Of a stretch of 64,000 bases of DNA, positions 11,413-24,800 are shown piece by piece (position 1 is the stretch's first letter; every line of letters begins with the position of its first letter). The notes beneath the pieces are model-generated. The model made no database searches and was not told the origin of the DNA. It saw only the letters and a program-made list of their open reading frames with translations. Source of the stretch: Bicyclus anynana (Eukaryota > Arthropoda > Insecta > Lepidoptera > Nymphalidae); assembly GCF_947172395.1 (NCBI RefSeq), contig NC_069083.1, positions 12,742,501 to 12,806,500 on the forward strand, in the 5' to 3' direction. Both the position numbers and the translations under genes were made by a program.

Positions 11413-12405
11413 TCGTTCTATTCAATGTGACGTCACTTTTTTAATATAACTACACCTATGTATTATATAAATTTGGCAATTTAGTAGCTCTTAAATTATT
11501 ATCTGCTAAATTGTAAAAACATCTTTTCAATTTAACCAATTGATTGATAATAAGCATTTACTATGTGGTATTACAGATTGGCATTTCCATCGATAACATT
11601 ATGTGATTGTATTAAATAAATATTTTACATTAGAACATTTATAATTTGAATATCGTAATAACTATAATAATAATTAATGATTGTATTAATCGAAGTATTG
11701 TAATAGAGAACGACTTTGTTATGTTATTCTGTATCGTTTGTGTTTCTTTTAATTGTGACTTCGCTAATAAGAATTGTAATTATTTATTATGCCATTCTTA
11801 TTTTGAAGATTTTAATTTATTTGTCTGATTAAAATAATTTTTAAGCATACAAAATTATATTTTTATTTCATTTATTCCCTACATACCTTTAAGGAGGGTA
11901 CTAATTTTACTTTTAAAATTAAAATAGTCTAAATAGAGACTATAGATAAAATAGGCGTAAAAAATATAACGTAACATGTAAGCTAATTTTTTGGGAGAAG
12001 AATAATAAACAGATATTATTTTCACATTTTTATTTTAAGACATGGTCAACATCGTCCATTTAAAGTTACGATCAGTATTTCAAACGAAAAAGGCAGTCCA
12101 TGTATTCAATAAATAGTTTATAATAGCCGTAAACAATACACATAATAACGGGCTATAAATATTTATAGCTATTATGTACAAAGCCCGAGGTTTACTATGG
12201 CATAGAAATGTTAAATAAAAAAATTATAAAATAGCAAAATTTCTAAACTCACTCAAGATTCACATTCGACACAAACTTACATCTACTTATACTGTATCAG
12301 TCGAAATCGAATAATTTTAATCTAGCATTACTGGCTTAAATACGAAGAGCTAGGGATTATGTATACGATTTGTAGTAAAACATAAACCTCAAGTTACTAA
12401 TAGTC
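11413..12405. other. AT-rich intergenic DNA, probably including protease 3' UTR
   Basis: Very AT-rich with no supportable exon. It should include the 3' end of the minus-strand protease transcript, but no single polyadenylation hexamer stands out. Confidence 0.4.
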
Positions 12406-12409
12406 TAAG

Positions 12410-12828
12410 ATCCAAATTAGAAACGACCTTCACCCATCTACTACAAAATAATATCAATTTTATTATATTAATTAATATATCGTGAGTAGTATAACCATTA
12501 TTATTTATCATTAATGATAGTTTGGCCTGTAAATTTTTTGGGAGCTCAAGTTTTCTCTCAGAATGAGAGGGGCTAGGCCAATAGTCCACCACGCTGGCCC
12601 AATGCGGATTGGCAGACTTCACACACGCAGAGAATTAAGAAAATTCTCTGGTATGCAGGTTTCCTCACGATGTTTTCCTTCACCGTTTGAAATATATACC
12701 GATATTTGATTTCTTGAAAAAGTAATAACTACAATTAGTTTATGGGAAACCTACTCGCAATTTATTTTTTAACGTACTAAATTTGATACAGATGGGTGAA
12801 GGTCGATTCTAAGACGGATCTTCTACTA
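12410..12828. mobile_element. MITE split by SINE family A at the protease 3' end
   Basis: The ends AGATCCAAATTAGAAACGAC and GTCGATTCTAAGACGGATCT are inverted, and both sides carry CTTCACCCATCT or its complement. A minus-strand SINE A copy (about 12545-12695) interrupts the middle. The right end lies about 20 bases from the protease stop codon, so the MITE makes up part of the protease 3' UTR. Confidence 0.75.
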
Positions 12829-12847
12829 CCTATATTATACTTTAGAG

Positions 12848-15800
12848 TCAGTCCTGGTTGATTTTACTCGAATTTGAAACAAGTCTATTGCAATTCCACT
12901 CGTCACTACCGTCTGAACATTCTAGAAAACCGTTGCAGATACTAGAAGCGGGTAAGCATTCACCGAGGGGACATCTAAAGCCTCTACACGTGTCGTATGG
13001 TTTGTGTACTCTCTTGTTCTCAGCTGCCTCTAAATCCGTATAAAAGTCTTCGTTGGATTCCTCATCAGAGGAGGGCGAGGTTTCATTGTGCTTGGGAGTG
13101 AAGGTATCCATCACGCTGTCAATCCAGTCGATGTAGTGCGACACTTTGGTATAAACGCCGGGTCGGTTGGCTCGTGCACAGCCGTAACCATTGCTGGTGA
13201 CGCCGTAGATGTACCATTTGTCTGCTTCCTGAAAATGCATTTGCATTATTAAAAAAATATCCAGGTTGGCAAGCGCAAAGCAACAACTTGGTCGGCCATA
13301 CATTGGCAGTTCGAGTAGTTAGCCAGTGATCAATTTAAATAGACGATTCTTGCAGTCAACAGTTTGAAACTGCCATTGATAAAATATATGATTTCGTGTA
13401 GTGGCCGATTTACCAGTAGGCTGAGTAGGCTGGCTGGGCTGCATAAGGCGGCAAATTTTGTGGGGTGGCATATTTAGCCCTAAACATTTTGTCTAACAGA
13501 AATAAAGAAAACCATCTCTAATAGGTACATAGAAAATTGAGTATTGAAAATGTAACTAAAATTCTAGTACTGTATTTAGTGTACATATAGAACTATACTA
13601 AAATTTGCATGACACTTTATCATCTGCAGTAAACTGTTCTAACCTGAATAATCTCATCTGTATATGTTATTAAATAGGAGTAGGTTAGCGAATTTCAGAG
13701 TTTATTATTAGTAGGAGGCAAAAATTTAACAGCCTATTGGCGGCAAGTTAGTAAATCCGCCACAGCGTGTAGGTGACCCGGTACAGCGGCAGGGGCCGCG
13801 TGCGACGCTGGCACTCCGCCGTCGAGATCACCGGTAGCCCTATCTCTTGCAATGCGTTCGCTGCATTCTTACTTGACACATGAGCGGTCCACCGGAGTCT
13901 CCCAGGCAGGCGTCGCGGCCTCCGCGCTCGTAGCCCGCGCAGAACATGTCATCGGTGACGCGGTACAGCGGCAGGAGCCGCGTGCGCCGCCGGCACTCCG
14001 CCGTCGAGATTACGGGCAGCTCCACCTCTTGCAATGTGTCCGCTGCGAATGGACAAAAATATTAAATGTGAGTTTTAACCCTTGGAAACATATTAGATGG
14101 CGGGTTGGCTATTGTAGTTCTAGTGTACAGACGAGCATGTTTGCTTGTGATGCAAACAAATACACTGAACAACGAACACCAACGAGTTGTCACGGCAACC
14201 TACAAAAGCCGAAGAACCGTTGGACGTTGGGGGCTCCAAGGTTCTGGAATGACATGACATAAAACGCGTCGCAGGTCGTCGTGTTTTCCCAAAAGTACTC
14301 GTCTTCTCCATTTTCCTTTATGGGGCTGAGACTTGGACTTTGATATCTGCTGACCGGCAACGTATTGACTGTAGTAATGCTATCTATTCAAAGATGAGTA
14401 CTCTACAAAGATTTTATATTTTTTAAATCAAGGCGTAGGACGTAGGTACCTACCTACTCAAAGCTTGTAGGTAGGTATTAGAATATTATTAACGTCGGCT
14501 TTTCAGGGTCCGGTCCTTATTATGCGGTTTTACCTTCATTACTTACACGCTGTATATTAATGAAACTGTATAAGTACCTATTATATCTACCTATAATTTT
14601 ACTTAATGCTGAGGTTATGTGGGTTTGGTACCATCGTTTTAATTTTAATTATGCGAATACGGAATGTGATATTCTCTTCGTTCATTATATTGAGGAAAAT
14701 ATTGAGTTTAATTACTACCGCTGAGTATGTACCTATATTGTGAAATTCTCTTCAGGTTCTTTGATTTTAATAAAATAAATTAAATAAGACATTACTGATT
14801 TTAAATTACAGGGATAACACGAAACCTGTCTAAGATAATAAATTAAGTATATCTACTTCCTTCCCAATAATGTGTTAAAAATACTGAAGCTACATTTCTA
14901 CTTAGTTTATTGATGGCTACGCTCGTGTGCACTTTCTTTTACAAAGCTGTAGCCTTGTTTAGTATTCGAAACGTTAACGTTTGTAGAAAGAGTATCGACG
15001 TGCCACCTGATTAAGGCCCCTGGTGTACAGAAGCGTAGCTTGCCTTCATGGGGCCCTGTATCAAAGTTAGGGGCCCAATAGACGAACGGCAAATCCTGAA
15101 AAACTCTGGTTATTCTTTCCCCCGGGAAGCAGCAAATTAAGTGAGATTGTGGTTTAAATTTTACTAATTTTTGCTTTCCCACTTAAGGGGCCCCTGTAGT
15201 CCGGGGGGCCTGTATTATTGATACGGCGGTAGCTACGCCCCTGCTGGTGTACCTACCTAGAGAGAGAAAGAGAGACGAGACATGAAACTCGGTGAGTATT
15301 TGACAAATGTACCTTCATATTAAACGTAGGCGGTTGTGAACTTACGGAATACTCGTTCATGCTCATACAGTTGTCCCCAACCAACAACAGTGCAGTGGTG
15401 ACCAGCAGGCGGTTGCGCGCGCGGTGGCGGCAGGCAGGCCGGCCGCAGGCGAGCGTGTAGCGGCAGAGCCTCCACGCGCAGCAACGCTATGTCGTTCCGG
15501 AAGCCACGAGGCGCGTACCGCGGGTGCAGCACTATCTGCCGTACGCGTGTGATTCGCTCCCATGGCCCGCGCGGCCACGCGCCGCGACGTAGCGCCCCGA
15601 GCCGAGCCACCCAGTGAGCCTCTGTAGCTCTGGAACATTGAAAGCAACCTTTAATAAAGTACTCTTTTTGACGGCCTCCGTGGCGCAGTGGTATGCGCGG
15701 TGGATTAACAAAACGGAGGTCCTGGGTTCGATTCCCGGCTGGGCAGATTAAGAATTTCTTAATTGGTCCAGGTCTGGCTGGTGGGAGGCTTCGGTCGTGG

Positions 15801-18800
15801 CTAGTTACCACCCTACCGGCAAAGACGTATCGCCAAGCGATTTAGCGTTCTGGTACGATGCCGTGTAGAAACCGAAAGTGGATTTTCGTCCTTCTTCTAA
15901 CAAGTTAGCCTGCTTCCATTTTAGACTGCATCATTACTTACCATCAGATGAGATTGTAGTCAAGGGCTAACTTGTAAAGAATAAAACAAACTCTGCTGTT
16001 TCTAGAAATAAGCATTTGTAAAATACTATAGTCTCTGTACGTAGATCTACTCTCTTCTACGGGCCGGAACATTCGCGTTATAGCGACCATTAATGCTAGC
16101 CACCCAGCATCCAATAAGCCCAAACCTGCAGCGCTAACGACTAACACACGATCAGTTTTAGCGGATGTCAAGCCGTTAGCACTAAGCGCGTAGGCTTATC
16201 GGATGGTGTGGCCGGCACAAGGTGAACTAGCTGACGCCGCGCGGTTTCACCCGCGTGGTTCCCGTTACCGTAGGAATACGGGGATAAATATAGTCTTCCC
16301 CGATCAATGGGCTATCTAAAACTGGAAGATTTTTTCAAATCGGACCAGTAGTTCCTGAGATTAGCGCGTACAGTCAAACAAACAAACTCTTCAGCTTTAT
16401 AAAAACTTGAGCGGTGCCAGGAGACACCAGGATGTAGCGAAATTCGCTATCGCAATCGCTCCTTCTTACGCAGTCGGGTAAAAAGTGTCGGTTCAACTTT
16501 TGGTCTTTACTTTCTCCATCTAGCCCCCTTTCGCAACGTGCGATATGGAACTTTATTCCAATATTAGTGTAGAAGTATAGATATGGAATAGAACTCACTC
16601 ATAGAAGCAGTGACTGGCGGACAGCAGCCACTGTGCTGCGACGAGCGTGGCGCCGCACTGGAAGTCGCCGTCTCGGTACAGCGCCGCCTGCCACGGCCAC
16701 GCGCCCGCCGCCGCGCCGCCGCCGCCCACCACCCTGCCCCACCGCACGCGCACGTGAGTTACTGCCCTAGCCAACCAACACCAACCGGTACCGACAGGCC
16801 ACTGGCGTGCACGAGGTGCTAACTAGGATACGCACTTTACAGAGTGCACGAAGTGTTAACTAGGATATGCACTTTACAGAGTGCACGAAGTGTTAACTAG
16901 GATATGCACTTTACAGAGTGCACGAGGTGTTAACTATGTGCACTTTACAGAATTAAATCTCCTCTCAGAATTAAAGCGGTTAGGCCATAGTCCATCACGG
17001 TGGCCCATTGCGGATTGGCAGACTTCACACACACAGAGAATTAAAAAAATTATCTGGTATGCAGGTTTTCTCACGATGTTTTTCCTTCACAGTTTAAGGC
17101 ACGTGATATATACGTTTTTCTTAAAATGCACACAAATGAAAAGCTGAAGGTGTATGCCCCGGATTCACTGGGCTATCATGGTTCTCACAGATTGTACAAT
17201 GTGGAAAATTTCTTCTTCATAACAGGTTGGTAAGACTAATGAGTCTTCAGGGTAGACAAATTTGCATCTTCAAAGTGCACGCCATTGCCAATATCGATAC
17301 CGATACCCATACCAATATAGCGTAATTCGCCATTACCAATCTAGTACCTACTACGTATATATTTACACTATCATCAATTGCATCCTATTTTATAGGTCCA
17401 CAACAGATCCGTCTCTCCTTAAACAAGGCGGGTTATGAATATCCACAATGCTGCTCCAATGAGGTTCTGCAGTCAATGAGGTTCTTTAAGGTAATAACGT
17501 TTGACTCTTGTAATGATCACTACCAGATGTTATTTCATGGATTATCCTGCTCTCTGAAGCATATCAGGGGAGTAACACCACCAACTTCCCACGGAGTTCC
17601 CACACTAAAGTAAACTGTATTTAAGGTGACTTTGATTTTGTTTGCACTTAATTTGGTGTACGTGTAGGAAAATCAGTAACTTTAATAAAATGTTGTTGAA
17701 GAAGTTATCCTCTTCACAAGGGATACCTTAATGAGAGGGTAACCTTTTCAACTAGTTAACTTAATGAAGGTTGTTAGAAATTCCCTGGTGTTAGGAATAA
17801 GTAAGAGCAACAAAAGGTAATTTTATCAATATGGTAACTGAATGAATAAGTTACGCTTATAAAAGAATTAACACAAAATTGGGGTTATTGGACTAGACAT
17901 ATCAAAATAGGTTAAACGTAAGCCTAACCAAAGACTGAGTCTTCGCGGTTCAGGGGTGAATGATGACAGAGGGAGCTTAGTTGGGAAGAAGCGGGAAATG
18001 AAAAGCTCTCGGATTTTGTTGTTACGCCCCAGTCCCCGTACCTCTGGCCTAAAAGACAACGAGCACAATTTGACCCGATTTGTGAAAAATCGCGTACAAT
18101 TACCAAACTAGATTCAAATTATTGCGATAACGCCGATTAAAAAATTCAATCTCATGTATTTATTTTCACTTTGGGAGTGAAAAGTTACAATAATAGAGGC
18201 GATGCTAATGCATATCGTAACATAACAGTTTTAATTTTGTGAATTGATGACCAAGTGCCCCAGTGGGTAGTGACACTGACTTCTGCATCAAAGGTCATGG
18301 GTTCGATTTTCACAACTGGAAAATATGACAAAACCCACAGTAATGCGACTATTATTATCGTAAACTAAAGTCCTTATTCTTTCTATTCTACGTTTTCATA
18401 CTTTGGTGCCAGTTGTCCTTTGTCTACAAAAAATGGATGGAGTAAAAAGTAAAAAGCTATGCTCGCATTACCTAGGCTGCTGTGCATCAGCATGGGGTCG
18501 TATACCACAGTCCAAGTCTCTGCAGCGAATCCTCAGAGCACGATGTCGTGCGCACGACGAGCGGCGGAACGTCAGCCGCGTGTCCGCCGCGCGCGCGTGG
18601 GCGTTATGCGACACTTCCCAGTAGCCCACCGAACTCACTTTCCGACCTTCTCGCGCCTCTCGCACCCATGGCGAATCTCTGAAAATGGTGGAAACTTGGT
18701 TTGTACATAATCTTTAAGCGCGCAGCGGTACGATATGGATAAAATTCGAAGCGCAAACGAGACGCCGAATTATGACTTTCACGTGAGTGAAAAGCACGGA

Positions 18801-21800
18801 GCAAACGACGCGCGACGTAAATTTTATGACGTGAGCGCCAAAACCATTTTTACCTAATTGCAAGTAAATTAATTTTCCTGAGATTGAAAGCAAAATGTGA
18901 GCAAAACATGTATATTTCAAAAAAATAAACTATCGAGAAAAGTTTTACAAATTGTGTATTTTGTATAGTCATAACGAAGCTAACACTTTGAAATATTAAT
19001 TAATATTTTTAATTACCTAAATATCAGGCTCTTAACTTTTCCAGAATCTGAGATCCAGAACCATTTGATCCAGAACACTAAATTACATATTGCACACTCT
19101 TAACATAAAAACCGACTTCTAAGATTTATTTCAGCTATTATTTTAACACAAAATTATGAAACCGATTTTTATGAAAATGAAATGAGACAAATCTGAAAGT
19201 ATACTCTTTTAAACAAAAAATAAATGACGAAGTTATGAGGTAACAAACATTTAAAAAAAATACGCGTCAAATTGAGAACCTTCTCCTTTTTTGAAATCGG
19301 TTAAAAAGTTGTAATTTTATAGCTAAAAGTTAGTAAGTATATTAATTAATAGTGAGTAATATTAGCCCAGAGGGCCTAACCAAGTTACACATAATTTTTT
19401 TCTACAAACGCTAACGCTTTAAAAACTAAAAAGTGTGACGTGACCTATCGATAACGAATGTCATCACATAGATTTTTTTAGTTTCAAAGCGTAAGTTTTA
19501 AAAGGTTTCTATTCAAACGAATTCACTCGATCAACCGAACTAATTGTTGTATTGAGACATCGATTTGTAGATCGATGTTGTGAGACATTCAGACAATCAA
19601 ACATGCACTTAATTAAATGCACGAGTATGTAGAAAATTTTAGTGTACCATTTGGTACACTAAAATTGTGTTCCCGCATAATCGTGTGGGCGTAAAGTTAT
19701 TTTTTATATTTTATACATTACGGCACGAATTCGAATTACGTCGAAGATCGATACACTTTACTGATGCATTACCTACACCTACACAAGTTTTTTAGGTCAG
19801 GAAGCCTATTGCGAGTAGTTTAACAGGGTTTAGCAGTTAAAAAATAAAAATAAAGTAACTTACTGGAAAGTCATAGCTCTACACACGGCTCTCCCTAAAT
19901 CAGGTAACTTGAGAGTGCTGTGCGCTTGCTCCACCACGTCATTGAAGCTTTCCACACACAACCTGCCCCATACACCGCGCTTTCTCACCATGACGAAACC
20001 TGTATTTTTTAAAATATCATATACTAGCGGACCCGGTCAAGCTTCGTTTTGACATAAGTGCACTTATTCTCTATCCCTACTCTACCCTTCTATACCTCTA
20101 CCCCTACCGCTTCACTCTTAAACGTTTGTATGGGAAATAGAAAAGGGCAGTTTTTGGGTTTTCCCGGAAATTATTTGATTTTTTCTCACCTTTTAAACCT
20201 TCCCTATACCTACACGAACATTTCAAGACCAAGATGAGATAAATCCGTTCAGCCGTTCTCGAGTTTTAGCGAGACTAACGAACAGCAATTCATTTTTATA
20301 TATATAGATTATGGCTTATTAATCGTTCTCATGAGTTCCTAGGTTCTAAGGTTCTAATCCTGGGGCGTGTCTTGAAACACCCCTGAGATTTAAACATCAA
20401 ATTATCTTTCTTTACAAACGCTAACGCTTCGACAACTCAAAATTGTATGGGGATGACATTTTTTATCGACAGGTCACGTAATCAACCTTTTGATCAGATA
20501 CGTCCCATAAATTTATTTAGTTTTCGAAGCGTTAGCGTTTGTAGAAAGAGAATTGATGTGTAGCTGGGCTTCAAGTCCGGGCCCTAGTCTGTAGCCCAGT
20601 GGCCTCATTAAAATATTCTGATAATAATTATTATATTTATTTACCTTCCTCGTTATAAGGGATTACTTCGTTGTCTTCTATGTTATCTCCCAGAGCGACA
20701 CAACTTTTTTCGTCATCCCCTAGAGGGCAGTCTGGAGTCCCGTCGCAGACTTTGCTCATTTCCACGCATTGTCTCGCGTTCGCACATACAAACTGACCTT
20801 CGCCACACCATTCTGAAAGAATGAATATATGAGAATAAATAAAAATTGAAGTATCTGTTTGTATTTTTATATACAAGTACCTATATACGGAGCTTATTTA
20901 AAAAAACCAAATTTAAAAATTTTTGTTTCTTTCTGGAAATGGCTGGGCCGATTATTACGGGACTTTCATTGTCATAGCTGATATTAATTATTTAAACAAT
21001 ATAAGCTATGTTATAAACCCCGTGGCTGATAAACTTTTGGTAGACCTGAAATTTTAATTTAAATTTTGAAATTAACAGGGATTTAACATTAAAGACATGT
21101 CATACCACATTTATTTTCATCAGAATAGTCCCAACAGTCTACAAAACCATCACAGATTTTGGACTGTGAGAACTCGGCGCGTAGGTAATCCGCGCACGAA
21201 CATGCGTGCTCATCGTCACCTCCCGGACAGTCGAGCAGTTTGTTACAACGTGACGTCACAGGAATACACGCACCACTAGCGCATAAAAATGATGTGGAGT
21301 TGTTACAGTCATCTGGTGAAAAAAAAAATAGTAGCAATGATTAAAATAGACACCAAAATTATTCAATCAATGACGTCGCGAACGATGGCATCCATATATT
21401 GTGGATGTCCAGTAAATTAATTTGTACAGCAAAAATTTGGAATGCCCTTCCGGCGTTTGTGTTTTGAAAGCAAGAGTGAATAGGCATCTTCTAGGTAAGC
21501 GCGCTCCAACTTCGACCTCATTAATGCTTATCATCAGGCTTAATTGTAGTCAAGCGCTAACCCAAAATGAAAAAAAAGGAAAAAAAACTTTAACTATTTG
21601 CATTATAGTAATTTTTATATAAAAATCCTTACCGATTATCTTATTTGTTTCTTTGGCAATTTCTTTTTCTTTCTTTGTTTTCGTATACTTATTCGTTTCT
21701 GATTTACTATATGTTTTTTCTGGAACGTCAAAAATGTTTTCCTCTTGTTTCGATGATTGTGCTTTATTGAATGTTTTAGTTAATATTTTAAATCCTGCTT

Positions 21801-24800
21801 GGTTCAAAGTGTAACTAGATGGAATTGCTTTCGTTGAAATCACGCCACCAGGGGCTCGAAATGGTTCATAGCTGTTGTTACTATAATCAGAGATAGTAGC
21901 AAGACTAGCAAGTTGTTTTAATTTATCTACAGTTAACGTAGTTGATTGATTTGCAGGTATTTCTAATATAACGTCAGGCTCCAATGCTAACTTATATGTA
22001 GGTAAATTTTTCGTTTTATCCGCTTGTTTACTACTCACGCTTCCAGTGACGTGGTAAGATACTCTATAAGTGCCTTCTGGAATATTTGATTTATTTGATA
22101 TCTTATTAATGTTACTGTCACCAGAGGAATAATTCTCATTTGACTTAGGTAGCCTATTCCCACTTGATGGGACATACACCGTAATTTCTTCCGCACTGTA
22201 TGGGGATTTTAAGTAATCAGCAAGATTCGATGGTCTATGATCGTTAACTCTATCATTATTAATGTGTGTTGCAGTCGTTACAACTTCTGAAGCCTCTGGA
22301 ACATTTTCAGTTAAACTATGTATAACTTCATCAATATTTTCATTTGAATGAATCTTTTCAGAGTCTACTTTACTACTTATAAAACTTCTTTTATTTTCCT
22401 TGTTTGTATGTGACTCAATTTTTGGTCTGGGTCGAAGTGGTCTATTTACTCCTAAATTGGACTTTGCTGGCATTAATGTTATTATTTTGGATGTAGTAAT
22501 ATCTATTTCTTCATCAGAAACTACTTCAACTGATCCAGTCATTTCATTGCGCGTTTGTCGAAACTCATCTTCTGTATTCTCTAATGTTACATTTGGTTTT
22601 AATGTCGTTCTTACTGTGGATACTTCAGTCTGTTTTTCTGGTGTATTTTGTGAATATCGCTTAATTATATCAGTTAAATTTCTTAGTATTGAAACCTTAC
22701 TAGGAAATTTCGGAGTTGTGTTTGGAGTTGCATCATTTCTTGTGATGATAGCTTGCAAAGTATCGTTATAGTACTTCTGCGGAGAAATTTTATTCAAAGT
22801 ACCATTATTAGTCGTTGAAGTATTGACTAGTTCCCAAGAGTGATGTGGCAGACCAGTCGGTGGTATAATTGAAACCTTATTGTTTGGGCGTTTTGTAGTA
22901 TTTTCTTTCTTGTGTTCAACTGTGCTATTTTTAGCTGGTGCTTTGGTAGAAATTTCTATCATTGAAATGTTTGAAGTTGTACTAATTTTTTCACTTTCAG
23001 TTGTGGTGCTTATTTGTGATAGTTTATTTATAGAAGACGTATTTTGTTTCTTAACTATTGAAGCTCCTTCTATAGATACTTGTTCCGTATTATTGTCGAG
23101 TTGATCAAATTGAAGAACATTTATCGTTACTGATGTTTGCTTATCTTTTGGAGGCCTTTCGAAAGGTTTACCATCGTTGTCATCAGTATCAGAAATTGTT
23201 TCTGGTATGACTTCTACTACACCACTTATTTTATCAACAGGTAATGGATGTGGTTTTGGGTAACTAGACCCTAAAGTTTCCATATTCTTTACAGGTGGTG
23301 CATAAGTAGGAAGTGTAAAGCTTGTATATACTGGACTTGGGACGTATACATCAGCAGCCAAATGAGGGTCTATATTATAAAGTCCTATAGGCCGCCGTGT
23401 TGTTTTCTCACTAATCTTTGGTGGTGGTTGGGAGCTAAGCATACTTTCTAATAAGGATATATCTTCAACAACTTCAGCCACACCTATTCTATCTTCTGCA
23501 CCTTGTTCAAGTTTTTGTTCATCAACTAACGCCGGTTGTCTACTTGTGGTTTCATAATATGGCCTCGTTATAGGCCTCCATGGCTCATTATCCAATACGT
23601 GGGGAACTGTAAACAGGCTGTCGATTTTTGGCAAGTCTTTATCGTGGTTTTCATTAGTCAGTAGATCGAATAGAATTTGAGATACGTTATTTGTTGTTGT
23701 ACCTATAGTTGTAGTTGAAGTAGTCGTAAACTTCGTTGTTGAAGTTGTTCTAGCTGTTGTGGGGGTTGAAATTATAGTTTTCCGAGTACTTATTCCTCTA
23801 TCTTTATTAGTGTTTACGTCAGTCTTTGGTTTAATATTTAAAACAGATTTAATAGTAAGTGGTCGACTTTTCGGCGTAGTTGCAGCAATTTTTCTAGTAG
23901 TAACAGTCTTTATAGTAGTTAATTTTGTCGTGGGAGATTTAGTAGTTGTAGTTCTAACAGTAGAAGTTTGTTTATGATTAATTTTATCGTCAATCCGAGT
24001 CGGGTTTGAACTATGTTTATTTTCTGTTATATCTGCCTCTGTTTTAGTTATTTGGAAAGATCCTTGTAATACTGGTATATTATCTGTGTCAATATCAGGT
24101 TCATCTGAATCATCTTTTTTCATAGGTCTATTTGGTTTTACTGTAGTTTTGCGAACAACGCCTATTCTACTTTCTAAAGTTTTATCCTTTGCATTTTGAG
24201 ATGTAGAAGTCTTCACGTTATTAAGTGCCATACTTTCATTTAAAGCTTCTCTTACATATTGTTCTGAGTGATATGTATGTTCTAAATCTCGTTTTATCAC
24301 AATACTTGTCGTGTCTATCTTAATTTGTCCGAATGCCGGATGTTTTGATAACATGTCTTGTATTATTATATTTTTTAACGTTTCTTCTATATTGGTTACG
24401 GAACTGCAATTATAAAAAAAAAATTAACTTATAAATTAACAATTAAACATAAATGTGCACAATATGAATATAATATGTCACAGTAAGATGTGTACGATTG
24501 TGAACGAAAAAGTGAAAAATGAAAAATTAAATTTGTTGTTTCCTTATTTATTCACAGCCTTTGGATTGGCCCAGACCAGAGAACCAGGCCTTCATATATC
24601 AGATGAAGGAAAGCCTGATCCTCTTAGACCTACCATGCTTCTCTAATGCGGATTGGCTTAGGTTGACAATGTTTTACTAACAGTGAAAATCATAGACGTT
24701 GTAGGGGGACCCCCAGGGGATTCGGCCGCTGAGTTTAGAATTAAGCCTCTATTTGTTCGAGAAGTTGACACTGCGGGTGAATGATCCCCTGGGGGTGTCC

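Larger units (their letters stand above)
18472..19999 (-). other. Protease exons: SRCR domain
   Basis: Exon 19999-19864 gives GFVMVRKRGVWGRLCVESF and RAVCRAM, the first half of an SRCR fold. Exon 18678-18472 gives its second half, with CARHRALRIRCRDLDCG. The linker that follows leads to the protease activation site. The CRDLDCG cysteine is the likely partner for the disulfide to the protease domain, as in related proteases (inference). Confidence 0.8.
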
